In this document: positions 36,548 through 44,219 of the stretch, in pieces
How positions within the stretch are numbered: position 1 is the first letter of the stretch
Layout of the letters: each line of letters opens with the position of its first letter
Assembly: GCA_947039005.1 (NCBI GenBank)
Contig: CAMQXY010000007.1
Coordinates: 1-52,373, forward strand
Source of the DNA: an uncultured Photobacterium sp.
Lineage (GTDB): Bacteria; Pseudomonadota; Gammaproteobacteria; Enterobacterales; Vibrionaceae
Reading direction: 5' to 3'
Length of the DNA stretch: 52,373 nt
Program-made: the position numbers and the translations under genes
The notes under the pieces: generated by a model
The model's database searches: none
What the model saw: only the letters and a program-made list of their open reading frames with translations
Told to the model about the DNA's origin: nothing

Positions 36548-37030
36548 ATGAAAAAAATATACGTCGCCATACTGAGCTTAGTGTTATTTTCTAGTCATGT
36601 TTTTGCGGATGGTAATATATGGCTAAATAGCAACCACAAGAATATCACTCCAAATGCCGTCATAAAAAACGACCAAATCTGGCTATCAAATAATCACAGC
36701 CAATCACCTAATTTCATTATCTTTCACCAAGTAGATAACAATAAAATCACCCAAGCTTTGACGAATAATCAAGGTGTTATTGTGATTCAACATGATAGAG
36801 TTTGGATTAACGAAATCAGTACTCAACCGCCATTTGCAATACTGCGTAATAATAACCAAATTTGGTTACAAGATAATCATGGCACTGTCGCCAATGCTAT
36901 TATTAAAGCAAATGGTACTTTGTGGTTATCAACCAATAACAGTACAATTGCCGACGCCTATATCGGTGGAAATAACCAACGCCAAGATGGTTTTATTGTT
37001 GCCGCATTAATCTTATCTCAGCAATTATGA
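36548..37030 (+). CDS. Secreted protein of about 24-residue NH-repeats, unknown function
   Basis: A 160-residue protein with a signal peptide (cleavage near residue 21, after SSHVFA), then four or five imperfect repeats of about 24 residues. The core is IWL-x-x-NH-x(4)-NAIIK-x-N: GNIWLNSNHKNITPNAVIK, QIWLSNNHSQSPNFIIF, QIWLQDNHGTVANAIIK and LWLSTNNSTIADAYIG. The regular Trp/Asn/His spacing suggests a beta-solenoid or a small beta-propeller-like fold. I recognise no family. Expected location: periplasm or outside. Confidence 0.7.
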   Translation: MKKIYVAILSLVLFSSHVFADGNIWLNSNHKNITPNAVIKNDQIWLSNNHSQSPNFIIFHQVDNNKITQALTNNQGVIVIQHDRVWINEISTQPPFAILRNNNQIWLQDNHGTVANAIIKANGTLWLSTNNSTIADAYIGGNNQRQDGFIVAALILSQQL

Positions 37031-37161
37031 TCCTATCAACACTGGTCATTATCTAATAAACAACCTTTGTGAATAGCCATTATCATAATTAGGCTAGTGT
37101 CATCAGGAAAATTTCCTTAAAATAAGCGATTGCAATAAGTCATCACTCAAAGAGTATAGAA

Positions 37162-37413
37162 ATGATTAATAATGAACTAAGTGTTATCGATAGCCTTGAA
37201 GAACTAGAAGCTTTTTTACTTTCAGTTGAAAATGGCGGTCTTGGATTACAAGGCGTTGAAGGTATCGGTATGGCAACTAACAATGCTGATGGTCGTCACT
37301 TTGTTGCTGTTTTTAATAACCAACATCAGCTTATTTACGGACGTTGGATCAGCGATGATGTGTTTAATAATGGTAAAGAATTAGTCAGCAAAGGTCCACG
37401 TCGTACTCATTAA
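37162..37413 (+). CDS. Hypothetical protein, 83 residues
   Basis: A small acidic, soluble protein with no signal peptide. An N-terminal helix (SLEELEAFLLSVENGGLG) is followed by a short beta-rich part (HFVAVFNNQHQLIYGRWI). A ribosome binding site-like AGAG lies before the ATG. A perfect terminator follows, so expression is likely. No family recognised. Confidence 0.65.
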   Translation: MINNELSVIDSLEELEAFLLSVENGGLGLQGVEGIGMATNNADGRHFVAVFNNQHQLIYGRWISDDVFNNGKELVSKGPRRTH

Positions 37414-37444
37414 TTGACGTTATTATACTAAGTAATTGACACAT

Positions 37445-37476
37445 AAAGCGCCTCTAATAATGACAGGCGCTTTTTT
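37445..37476 (+). terminator. Rho-independent terminator
   Basis: A 9-bp stem (AAAGCGCCT at 37445-37453, AGGCGCTTT at 37465-37473) with an 11-nt loop and a T6 run, 32 bp past the 83-residue gene. Confidence 0.9.
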
Positions 37477-37664
37477 GATCAATAAAAAAAACCAATAAAC
37501 GATGGTTTGCTATTTCATATGTTGCTGTACTACTATCAGCGATAATATACACAGATAAGCTCTCATAAATAACATTATCAATTCTACAATTAAGCAGATT
37601 ATTTTTATCAATACGGCAAGATAAAGCCAATAGCATAAATTATTCAAACATAAAGGACATTATC

Positions 37665-38834
37665 ATGCCATTATCTTATTACTTACGATCATTTTCCTCC
37701 ATTATCATTTTAAGCACTCTTATAATAAGTACTAATGCTAATGCTAATGCTACCCCAAAAAAGTGTAATCAATTAACGTCTATTATAGAGAAAACGATTT
37801 GTGCATCACCTGAATTAACCAAAATTAACCATAAACTTGAACAACAATATACACAATTGAAAAAAGCACATACACCCGTCGATCAAATGGTTATTACTAA
37901 TACTCAGAACCAATGGCGTGATCAAATCAAAAAACAATGCACCAAATCAGAAGATATTAAAGGATGCATTCGATTTAGTTTTCAACGTCAACTCTACGAC
38001 ATGAAACATAACGTAACAGCGCTGGCAGTAATCAGTAAAAAATGGCGACGCTTAAATAGCACATTACGTGAATATACCAATAGTGTACAAAGCAATATTC
38101 AACAATGCCCTACTATCACACCTAAACCGACTAAAAATATTACTCAATTAATTCCAAGTCAGTACGTTTACGTTAAATCCTTAGTTAATCGACAATGTAA
38201 TACCGTAATTCGAACTTTTGCTGGGTGTAGCAGCCTTAAAAATAATCGCTGTAATAACTGGCAACTAAAACTCGTTGCTTCTGATGCGAAGAATCAACAT
38301 CCTTATATTATTGGTACATTAGCGACAACAAGTAGAACCGGTAATAGTGGCGCTATTTTCGTGCCATATCAATTTAGCCCCAATGGTAATAACCTGATTT
38401 TAAAAGCGATGATGGAACCAGCAGGTGCAGGTGGTGGTAATATTAATTATGGCTATGATATCGTTATTCATAATAGTAAACAGCAACTTTCGACAACAAC
38501 ACAACATTACCTAGCCCCTGCTAATGCACATTTTTATGCCAACAATACCCATGTCGTTTATTTAGAAAACTCGTCGTTAGTCCCCAATTATCCGCAACCT
38601 GGTGGTGGTTCGAATAACGGTAAGCTCGTTATTAAAAATATAAATACCGATGAAGTTTTACTGACTAAAGAACGTAAAGATACTAGTTATGCCATTAAAA
38701 AGATAAATTCAGCAAATCACACCATGATCATCACAACAACCCACCATCGCTTTGGTGGTAAATGTCCAAGAACTGCAGATTCTCTTGGCTGTAGTTCTCA
38801 CACAACAACCACAGAAAAAATAACATTACCCTAA
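37665..38834 (+). CDS. Secreted protein with LprI-like (DUF1311) N-terminal domain
   Basis: A 389-residue exported protein. The signal peptide is followed by a short (NA)3 repeat (ANANAT) and then an LprI/DUF1311 domain (about residues 34-115: CNQLTSIIEKTICASPEL, WRDQIKKQCTKSEDIKGCI) with paired Cys. LprI-domain proteins include lysozyme inhibitors. The remaining 270 residues are beta-rich, with conserved-looking Cys pairs (GCSSLKNNRCNNW, KCPRTADSLGCSS), and are not recognised. AGGA lies 7 nt before the ATG. A lysozyme-inhibitor role is only a suggestion. Confidence 0.75.
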   Translation: MPLSYYLRSFSSIIILSTLIISTNANANATPKKCNQLTSIIEKTICASPELTKINHKLEQQYTQLKKAHTPVDQMVITNTQNQWRDQIKKQCTKSEDIKGCIRFSFQRQLYDMKHNVTALAVISKKWRRLNSTLREYTNSVQSNIQQCPTITPKPTKNITQLIPSQYVYVKSLVNRQCNTVIRTFAGCSSLKNNRCNNWQLKLVASDAKNQHPYIIGTLATTSRTGNSGAIFVPYQFSPNGNNLILKAMMEPAGAGGGNINYGYDIVIHNSKQQLSTTTQHYLAPANAHFYANNTHVVYLENSSLVPNYPQPGGGSNNGKLVIKNINTDEVLLTKERKDTSYAIKKINSANHTMIITTTHHRFGGKCPRTADSLGCSSHTTTTEKITLP

Positions 38835-38876
38835 ATTTTATAACACTTGTTTTCATACTATCTAAACCTAAACGAA

Positions 38877-38909
38877 AAAACCGTATGTCTCAATAAGACA
38901 TACGGTTTT
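38877..38909. terminator. Bidirectional Rho-independent terminator
   Basis: A perfect 14-bp stem (AAAACCGTATGTCT at 38877-38890, AGACATACGGTTTT at 38896-38909) with a 5-nt loop, between the convergent LprI-domain and DUF3332 genes. Confidence 0.94.
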
Positions 38910-38961
38910 AAAATATATAGATATATTCAGAGTTTAGATACCACTCTTTATATGTAGATCA

Positions 38962-39501
38962 CTATGCTTGTAAATCAGCATACTGATCAAGATCAGCAAC
39001 TGTAACAGCAGTAATAAACTCACCATCTAGATAAAAGTTTACTGCGTCACCTGCTTTCTCTCCACGTAATAACGTTGTTGTACCATTACGGTGCGACACT
39101 TGCATTTCTAGCGTCTTATCGTCAAGTTGTTTAAACGTTGCAGCTTCAATGTCGCTATTTGTAACACTCGCTAAAGGTACTGTCGTTAATGAACGATCTA
39201 ACATATTGTTAATTTTTAAATATGTATTTAACTTCATATCCGCAACTGCTGGTGATTTACCAGTAATAGGGTTTTTACCTGTCCAGAATTCAATTGAATT
39301 GAAGATAAATAAATCCGCAGTTGCAGCAATACCATATACAGGACTTAATAATACATACAAACCTGCACGACCATAACGGTTATCAACGGCAGACAAGTTA
39401 GCCTTAGTCACTACCTTTGATACGCCCATTTGACCAATACAACCTGTTAGTGTTGTAGCCAATACTGCAATCACTACTGCTTTAAGTGCAAACTTTTTCA
39501 T
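38962..39501 (-). CDS. DUF3332 lipoprotein
   Basis: A 179-residue lipoprotein. The signal peptide has a lipobox LTGC (Cys about 21). It has a short hydrophobic segment (GLYVLLSPVYGIAATADLFIF) and the DUF3332 pattern NSIEFWTGKNP. It is probably anchored to the outer membrane. Family members are widespread in Vibrionaceae without known function. It is convergent with the LprI-domain gene. Confidence 0.88.
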   Translation of the reverse strand: MKKFALKAVVIAVLATTLTGCIGQMGVSKVVTKANLSAVDNRYGRAGLYVLLSPVYGIAATADLFIFNSIEFWTGKNPITGKSPAVADMKLNTYLKINNMLDRSLTTVPLASVTNSDIEAATFKQLDDKTLEMQVSHRNGTTTLLRGEKAGDAVNFYLDGEFITAVTVADLDQYADLQA

Positions 39502-39916
39502 TTATAACTAACTCCGACATATGATCTGACGAGATCAAAAACGTGCGGATTATAGGTTTTTATAAATGTATTACGAGCAAATAAGTAATAGCAAATGTTT
39601 CATTTGAAACAGTATTGTCACATGTTGAGCTGTAACTATTAATATTCATTATCATATATTGAGAACCACCGAATAATCTTATAAAAAAATCAGATAATTA
39701 TTTAATTAAAGTGAGAATTAATTCAAAAAAATCATCGAATAACATTCCATTTTTACCACCAAGTATATACTAAATAGGAATTTACCTATGCTAGATTAAA
39801 CTTTTTCACCATGTCCTATTTTTAATACAAAAACAAATTTTATCTGTAATTTTATTTAAAAAAAACATAAGCTTATTGTAGAATACTCAAATGATCTGTT
39901 AACCAATAATTTCCCA
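39502..39916. other. AT-rich intergenic region, 415 bp
   Basis: No frame of note. It contains the palindrome at 39596-39611, listed separately. The rest is long A/T-rich runs that mark the left edge of the AT-rich block carrying the XRE-EAL cluster. Confidence 0.5.
39596..39611. promoter_or_regulatory. Operator-like palindrome TGTTTCA-TT-TGAAACA
   Basis: Perfect 7-bp inverted arms around a 2-nt centre (39596-39611). It lies 95 bp upstream of the DUF3332 start codon and 306 bp upstream of the first XRE gene. It resembles a dimeric repressor site; I cannot name the regulator. Confidence 0.55.
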
Positions 39917-40234
39917 ATGAATATAATAATACTTAGGCTTAGATATTCATTAAAACTATCACAAAATGATATGGCCCTGATGCTAGGGATTTCGAGAAGT
40001 ACCTTAGTTAGAATTGAGCGCGGTGAGATATCACCTAAAGCAAATATTATTAAAAAATTATCTATCTTGTCAGGAAAGGAAATTAGTTATTTTTATCATT
40101 CTGAAGATAAACACATAAAAAAAATACAAAACATCATCACTGAAAACAACATTGATAATGAACTTTTATCCTTGTTAATCAATAAAATAGAAGAAGGCAT
40201 CATTAGCGATATTTATGATAAAAAAACATTATGA
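39917..40234 (+). CDS. XRE family helix-turn-helix regulator (first of two)
   Basis: A 105-residue protein: an HTH_3 domain at residues 3-60 (LSQNDMALMLGISRSTLVRI then ERGEISPKANIIKKLS), followed by a helical tail of about 45 residues ending in many charged residues. It is the first gene of a tight cluster. The next frame (58 codons) overlaps its last 20 bases. A second, related XRE gene follows. The upstream ribosome binding site is weak. It is probably an autoregulator of the cluster; there is no toxin-like partner. Confidence 0.82.
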   Translation: MNIIILRLRYSLKLSQNDMALMLGISRSTLVRIERGEISPKANIIKKLSILSGKEISYFYHSEDKHIKKIQNIITENNIDNELLSLLINKIEEGIISDIYDKKTL

Positions 40235-40391
40235 AAAAAATTTAGTTTCTGTGAAATTAATGAGAAATTTTATACAGCAAAAGATATTAAATGATGATTT
40301 ATCAGATATAGAACAACTTCTAGATTTATACTATTTAAAAGTTAAAGAATTATCAATAATCATTACTTTAAAAACTGGAGATAACCTTTAA
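40215..40391 (+). CDS. Possible small helical protein, 58 residues
   Basis: ATG at 40215 to TAA at 40391, in a frame different from the XRE gene it overlaps by 20 bp. It encodes an AT-rich, mostly helical product with an amphipathic middle (DLSDIEQLLDLYYLKVKEL). It ends 5 bp before the next XRE start, whose likely ribosome binding site (GGAG, 40377-40380) lies inside it. The exact fit between the two XRE genes and the translational overlap support a real gene. No family recognised. Confidence 0.55.
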   Translation: MIKKHYEKNLVSVKLMRNFIQQKILNDDLSDIEQLLDLYYLKVKELSIIITLKTGDNL

Positions 40392-40396
40392 TTTTT

Positions 40397-40708
40397 ATGC
40401 ATAACAACATAAAAACAGCCCGAAAAGAATCAAAGATATCACAATTAGAAATGTCTGAATTATTAAATATATCGAGACAATCCTATATTGACATTGAAAA
40501 TGGAACACGAGTACCACGTTCTGATTTATTATTTAACATATCTTTAATAACCAACAAAAACATTACTTTTTTCTATAATGAGCATCACTTAAGTCAATTA
40601 GACAAAATTGCTTTTTTATTCCAAGGAAAAACAGAAAAAGAAAAAAACCACTATATTAACTTACTAGAATCACTCATAAAACAACACAAAAATAATCATT
40701 TATCTTAA
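40397..40708 (+). CDS. XRE family helix-turn-helix regulator (second of two)
   Basis: A 103-residue paralogue-like companion of the first XRE protein: an HTH at residues 3-58 (KISQLEMSELLNISRQSYID then IENGTRVPRS), the shared FFYNE segment after the domain, then a helical tail. The architecture matches the upstream gene (HTH, aromatic FYH/FYN motif, helices), though the sequences are diverged. GGAG lies about 16 nt before the ATG. It is followed 9 bp later by the EAL gene. Confidence 0.82.
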   Translation: MHNNIKTARKESKISQLEMSELLNISRQSYIDIENGTRVPRSDLLFNISLITNKNITFFYNEHHLSQLDKIAFLFQGKTEKEKNHYINLLESLIKQHKNNHLS

Positions 40709-40717
40709 TGGTCGAAT

Positions 40718-41488
40718 ATGAACAGCATTGCAATTAAAAAAATACAAATAACCGATGCGATCTCAACAGGAAAAATACAGCCATTCATACAGCCAATAGT
40801 TAATATAAACAAAAAGTTAGTTGGATTCGAGGTCCTTTCTCGATGGATTGTATCAGAACACGAAATACGCTTACCCCTACAATTTATACCGATAATAAAA
40901 GATGATCAGCAACTGTCGGAAAGCTTAACCATTAGCCTATTGCATCAGTTAATTACACGTTTCACATCAGATAAAAATAATGCTTTATTTATATCTATAA
41001 ATATATATAGCCATAGTCTAACAACCTCAGTGATCTATTTACTGACTGAATTGAATAAATTTATCAATGTTGTTATTGAAATATTAGAAAATGATGACAT
41101 CACGAATATCAATCACTTTAAAATGACATTACATCATCTAAAAATGAAAGGTATAAAAATAGCACTTGATGATTTTGGTTGTGGTAAAAACATCAACGAC
41201 CGATTATTTGACTATCCTTTTGATTATGTAAAACTTGATAAGTTGTTTATTGATGATATTGATACTGATCTTGATAAACTAAAATCACTGCAATTAATGA
41301 TAGAGTTAATACGTTACTTTAACTTACCCATCATAGCTGAAGGTGTAGAAAATGAACGTATTTTTAACATCTTAACAACGCTAAATATAGAAATGTATCA
41401 AGGGTATCTATTTTCTAAACCCGTCACTTTAGACAAAATGCTATACCAACTGACACCTCTAACAAGTAATAATTTCGAAAATAAATAA
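40718..41488 (+). CDS. Stand-alone EAL-domain cyclic-di-GMP phosphodiesterase
   Basis: A 256-residue single-domain EAL protein with no GGDEF, PAS or membrane segment. The catalytic positions look intact: E38 in GFEVLSRW, N95 in FISINIYSHS, E121/E124 in IEILEND, D151 and D152 in ALDDFGCGK, K172 in YVKLDK, EGVE at 208-211 and Q228 in YQGYLFSKP. It should therefore hydrolyse c-di-GMP rather than merely bind it. It is the last gene of the XRE cluster (9-bp gap). The context suggests a locally controlled c-di-GMP switch; targets are unknown. Confidence 0.88.
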   Translation: MNSIAIKKIQITDAISTGKIQPFIQPIVNINKKLVGFEVLSRWIVSEHEIRLPLQFIPIIKDDQQLSESLTISLLHQLITRFTSDKNNALFISINIYSHSLTTSVIYLLTELNKFINVVIEILENDDITNINHFKMTLHHLKMKGIKIALDDFGCGKNINDRLFDYPFDYVKLDKLFIDDIDTDLDKLKSLQLMIELIRYFNLPIIAEGVENERIFNILTTLNIEMYQGYLFSKPVTLDKMLYQLTPLTSNNFENK

Positions 41489-41845
41489 CATTTAATCAAT
41501 TACGGTGCTTTAATCCACTTAAACATAATCATTAACAACAAAGCACCGCCAATCCAAAATCAAATATATTGCACATAAAGAATACTCAACAAGAATATTA
41601 AGTGGGCTTTTATTTGCCACAGATCAATAGCAAGCTTATTGTACATATTATTGATTCTGCATAATGTATAAATAAAACTTTTATCTTCCATAATAAAATA
41701 CGATTCATTCATTTGAAGATATGGAAATCTGTACATTAGCAAACAACAATTACCGTAGTTCAATACTCTTATTAAACTCTCTTAAGTAAGTCTTAAGTTA
41801 CACTATAGATAATAACGTCATTCATTAGCTGAAAAAGAATAAACA
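41489..41845. other. Intergenic region upstream of eptA, 357 bp
   Basis: The left part is AT-rich with no supported gene; a 67-codon minus-strand frame at 41560-41763 lacks a ribosome binding site and family features. The right part holds the PmrA box and a probable -10. Confidence 0.5.
41781..41809 (+). promoter_or_regulatory. PmrA-box promoter of the eptA operon
   Basis: The direct repeat CTTAAG-TAAGT-CTTAAG at 41781-41797 matches the PmrA box (C/T)TTAA(G/T)-N5-(C/T)TTAA(G/T) exactly. A -10-like TATAGA follows at 41804-41809, 6 nt after the second half-site, as expected for an OmpR-type activator touching the -35 region. The eptA start codon is 37 bp further on. Confidence 0.8.
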
Positions 41846-43462
41846 ATGCGTAATATTTTCCATTTAAAAATGACCAGCTTCATTGTCTGGCTATCTCTCT
41901 ATTTCACCTTTTGCTTTAACTTTCCTACATTAGCGAAAATATTTTCGTTAAGTCATACTGTATCTAATCCGATTTTTCCCTATACAGCGCCCATTGTTTT
42001 AATCGCTGCCTTTATCATTATATTTAGTTGCTTATGTTGGCCCTATATCTTCAAAGCCATTATGATTTTTTTAACAATAACATCGGCAATGGCATTATTT
42101 GCTGAGGTTAATTTCCATACATTATTTGATAATGCAATTATTGAGAGTATCTTCCAAACACGCTCTGATGAAGCACTGTCTTATGTTAACTTGCATTCTA
42201 TAACCTATATTGTTGTGTTTGGTTTAGTACCGAGTATTTGGATTGCTTGCGTTAAAATCACCAAACGCGAAACATTTTTAAAAGAAATTATCGCTCGTAT
42301 TGTTCTTATTGGTATAGCCACAACCGCCCTACTTATTATCGCACTGACTAATTATAAAAGTTATGCAGCCGTTGGTCGTAATAACCATTATTTAAACAGA
42401 ATGATTATTCCAGGTCATGTATACGCTGGCGGTAAATACTTATACAAAGAATTTATTTACAAACCTCTGCCTTACAAAAAACAAGGCTTAGATGCAACGC
42501 TACCTGCGACAAAAAACAATAAACCTACATTATTTGTAATGGTATTGGGTGAAACAGCGCGTACTTATGATTACGCTTATAACGGCTATAAACGAGATAC
42601 CAACCCGTATACTAAAAATGAAGGGATAATTTCATTTAGAAATGTTCAATCTTGCGGTACTTACACAGCATTATCAGTACCTTGTATGTTCTCTAACCTA
42701 ACCCGCGCTCATTACAACCAAAATCGGGCTTATACTCAAGACAATGCCGTTGATATTATTCACCGTGCTGGCGCTGAAGTGTTATGGATCGATAATGACG
42801 GTGGTTCAAAAGGCGTTGCTGATAGAGTGCCTTATGTTGCTACAGATACCTCAAAACATAACCAATATTGTGACGGTACGAGTTGTTATGATGGTGTCAT
42901 GCTAAATAAAGCCGCAGCCTTTATTAATAAAGATGATAAAAATAAACTCTTGGTTTTACACTTAATAGGTAGCCATGGTCCAACGTATTTTCAACGTTAT
43001 CCAAAACAGTTTGATCGATTCAAACCATCTTGTAATCGTAGTGATATTGAAAACTGCACTGACCAAGAAATTAAAAATGTGTATGACAATACTATTCTCT
43101 ATACCGACTATGTTGACGAACAAGTTATTAAGCTCTTGAAGAAAAACGAAAATAAATACAATGTTGCAATGCTATATATGTCTGACCACGGTGAGTCACT
43201 TGGCGAAAATGGGTTTTATCTTCACGGAGCACCTTATCCAATCGCACCTAAAGAACAAAAACATGTGCCGTGGCTCTTATGGATCCCAACCCAATATGCT
43301 CAACAAAAAGGGATTAACCTTAGTTGCTTAAAAGCTAAAGAGAATATTGGTCATTTATCTCAAGATAATTTATTCCATAGTTTATTAGGGCTTTATGGTG
43401 TGCAATCTAAAATTATCAATCCTGCACTTGATATTAGTGCTAGTTGCCGAGTTAAACCGTAA
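41846..43462 (+). CDS. eptA: Lipid A phosphoethanolamine transferase EptA
   Basis: A 538-residue inner-membrane enzyme with five N-terminal helices (to about residue 175) and a periplasmic sulfatase-fold catalytic domain. Signatures: GETARTYDYAYNGY, the nucleophile Thr in CGTYTALSVPCMFSNLTR, and YMSDHGESLGENGFYLHGAP with the zinc ligands. It transfers phosphoethanolamine to lipid A phosphates and lowers affinity for polymyxin and host peptides. It lies upstream of the response regulator/kinase genes and is driven by a PmrA box, as in the Salmonella pmrCAB operon. A hairpin separates it from the regulator. Confidence 0.95.
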   Translation: MRNIFHLKMTSFIVWLSLYFTFCFNFPTLAKIFSLSHTVSNPIFPYTAPIVLIAAFIIIFSCLCWPYIFKAIMIFLTITSAMALFAEVNFHTLFDNAIIESIFQTRSDEALSYVNLHSITYIVVFGLVPSIWIACVKITKRETFLKEIIARIVLIGIATTALLIIALTNYKSYAAVGRNNHYLNRMIIPGHVYAGGKYLYKEFIYKPLPYKKQGLDATLPATKNNKPTLFVMVLGETARTYDYAYNGYKRDTNPYTKNEGIISFRNVQSCGTYTALSVPCMFSNLTRAHYNQNRAYTQDNAVDIIHRAGAEVLWIDNDGGSKGVADRVPYVATDTSKHNQYCDGTSCYDGVMLNKAAAFINKDDKNKLLVLHLIGSHGPTYFQRYPKQFDRFKPSCNRSDIENCTDQEIKNVYDNTILYTDYVDEQVIKLLKKNENKYNVAMLYMSDHGESLGENGFYLHGAPYPIAPKEQKHVPWLLWIPTQYAQQKGINLSCLKAKENIGHLSQDNLFHSLLGLYGVQSKIINPALDISASCRVKP

Positions 43463-43486
43463 ACAGCTAAGATAACACAATGATTT

Positions 43487-43521
43487 AATGTATACTTGTA
43501 CATCCCATATAAGTATACATT
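43487..43521 (+). promoter_or_regulatory. Intercistronic hairpin between eptA and the response regulator
   Basis: Perfect 11-bp inverted repeats AATGTATACTT (43487-43497) and AAGTATACATT (43511-43521) flank a 13-nt loop, followed by TTTCAATTT. The hairpin ends 17 nt before the regulator start codon. The short T run suggests partial termination or mRNA processing rather than a full stop. Confidence 0.6.
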
Positions 43522-43538
43522 TTCAATTTGAGTTTATA

Positions 43539-44216
43539 ATGAAGCTATTGATCATCGAAGATTCATCCGCATTGCGTCGCAGTTTAACTGTTGGATTCAA
43601 TAATTTAGGAATAACAACCGATGAAGCTGATAATGGCACAGATGGACTCAATTTAGCACTCAATAATCCATACGATCTTATTATTTTAGATCTAATGCTA
43701 CCTGGTATTGATGGCATAGATATTCTCAAGCAATTAAGAAAGTCTGCGATACAGACACGAATTATTATTCTTTCAGCCAACAATCAAAGCCAAGATCGTA
43801 TTGATGCCCTACTCCAAGGCGCTGATGATTATCTCACCAAGCCTTTTTCTTTTGATGAATTACATGCCAGAGTACTTGCTATCTCACGACGAGGTTTAAT
43901 TAGTAACTTTAGTAACACCATTAATATTAATGGCTTTATCTTAGATTCAAATAAGATGACACTATGTTATGAAATAACCGATATAGAATTAACACCGAAT
44001 GAATTTAAAATTGTTGAATATATTTTTAATCATAAAAATCAAATAATTAACACATCAATGATCAGTGATAATATTGCTAATAATTTTAATTATATTTCCA
44101 AAAACACCATCGAAGCCCATATATCCACTATCCGTAAAAAAATAAAATCAAAATCTATAAATACAATTTTCCCACTTAAAAACAAACGTGGTTTTGGATA
44201 TTATATTGAGGGCTAA
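43539..44216 (+). CDS. OmpR/PhoB family response regulator (PmrA/QseB-like)
   Basis: A 225-residue response regulator. The receiver domain has the acidic pair E7/D8, phospho-acceptor D51 (DLIILDLMLPGIDG) and Lys in YLTKPFSFDEL. The C-terminal winged helix (about 130-225) shows LTPNEFKIVEYI and GFGYYIEG. The frame runs upstream to 43488, but the receiver fold begins at the ATG at 43539. It lies between eptA and its kinase, 3 nt before the latter. A PmrA-type role is inferred from the PmrA box at the operon promoter. Confidence 0.9.
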   Translation: MKLLIIEDSSALRRSLTVGFNNLGITTDEADNGTDGLNLALNNPYDLIILDLMLPGIDGIDILKQLRKSAIQTRIIILSANNQSQDRIDALLQGADDYLTKPFSFDELHARVLAISRRGLISNFSNTININGFILDSNKMTLCYEITDIELTPNEFKIVEYIFNHKNQIINTSMISDNIANNFNYISKNTIEAHISTIRKKIKSKSINTIFPLKNKRGFGYYIEG

Positions 44217-44219
44217 TCA

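Noticed and set aside
37454-37636. 60-codon minus-strand frame between the 83-residue gene and the LprI-domain gene
   Set aside because: Its end overlaps the terminator of the upstream gene and no start signal is visible.
39917-40708. Toxin-antitoxin module around the XRE genes
   Set aside because: Neither XRE protein is next to a recognisable toxin; the adjoining 58-residue and EAL products do not look like toxins.
41560-41763. 67-codon minus-strand frame upstream of eptA
   Set aside because: No ribosome binding site, no terminator and unusual composition; it is probably random in an AT-rich gap.
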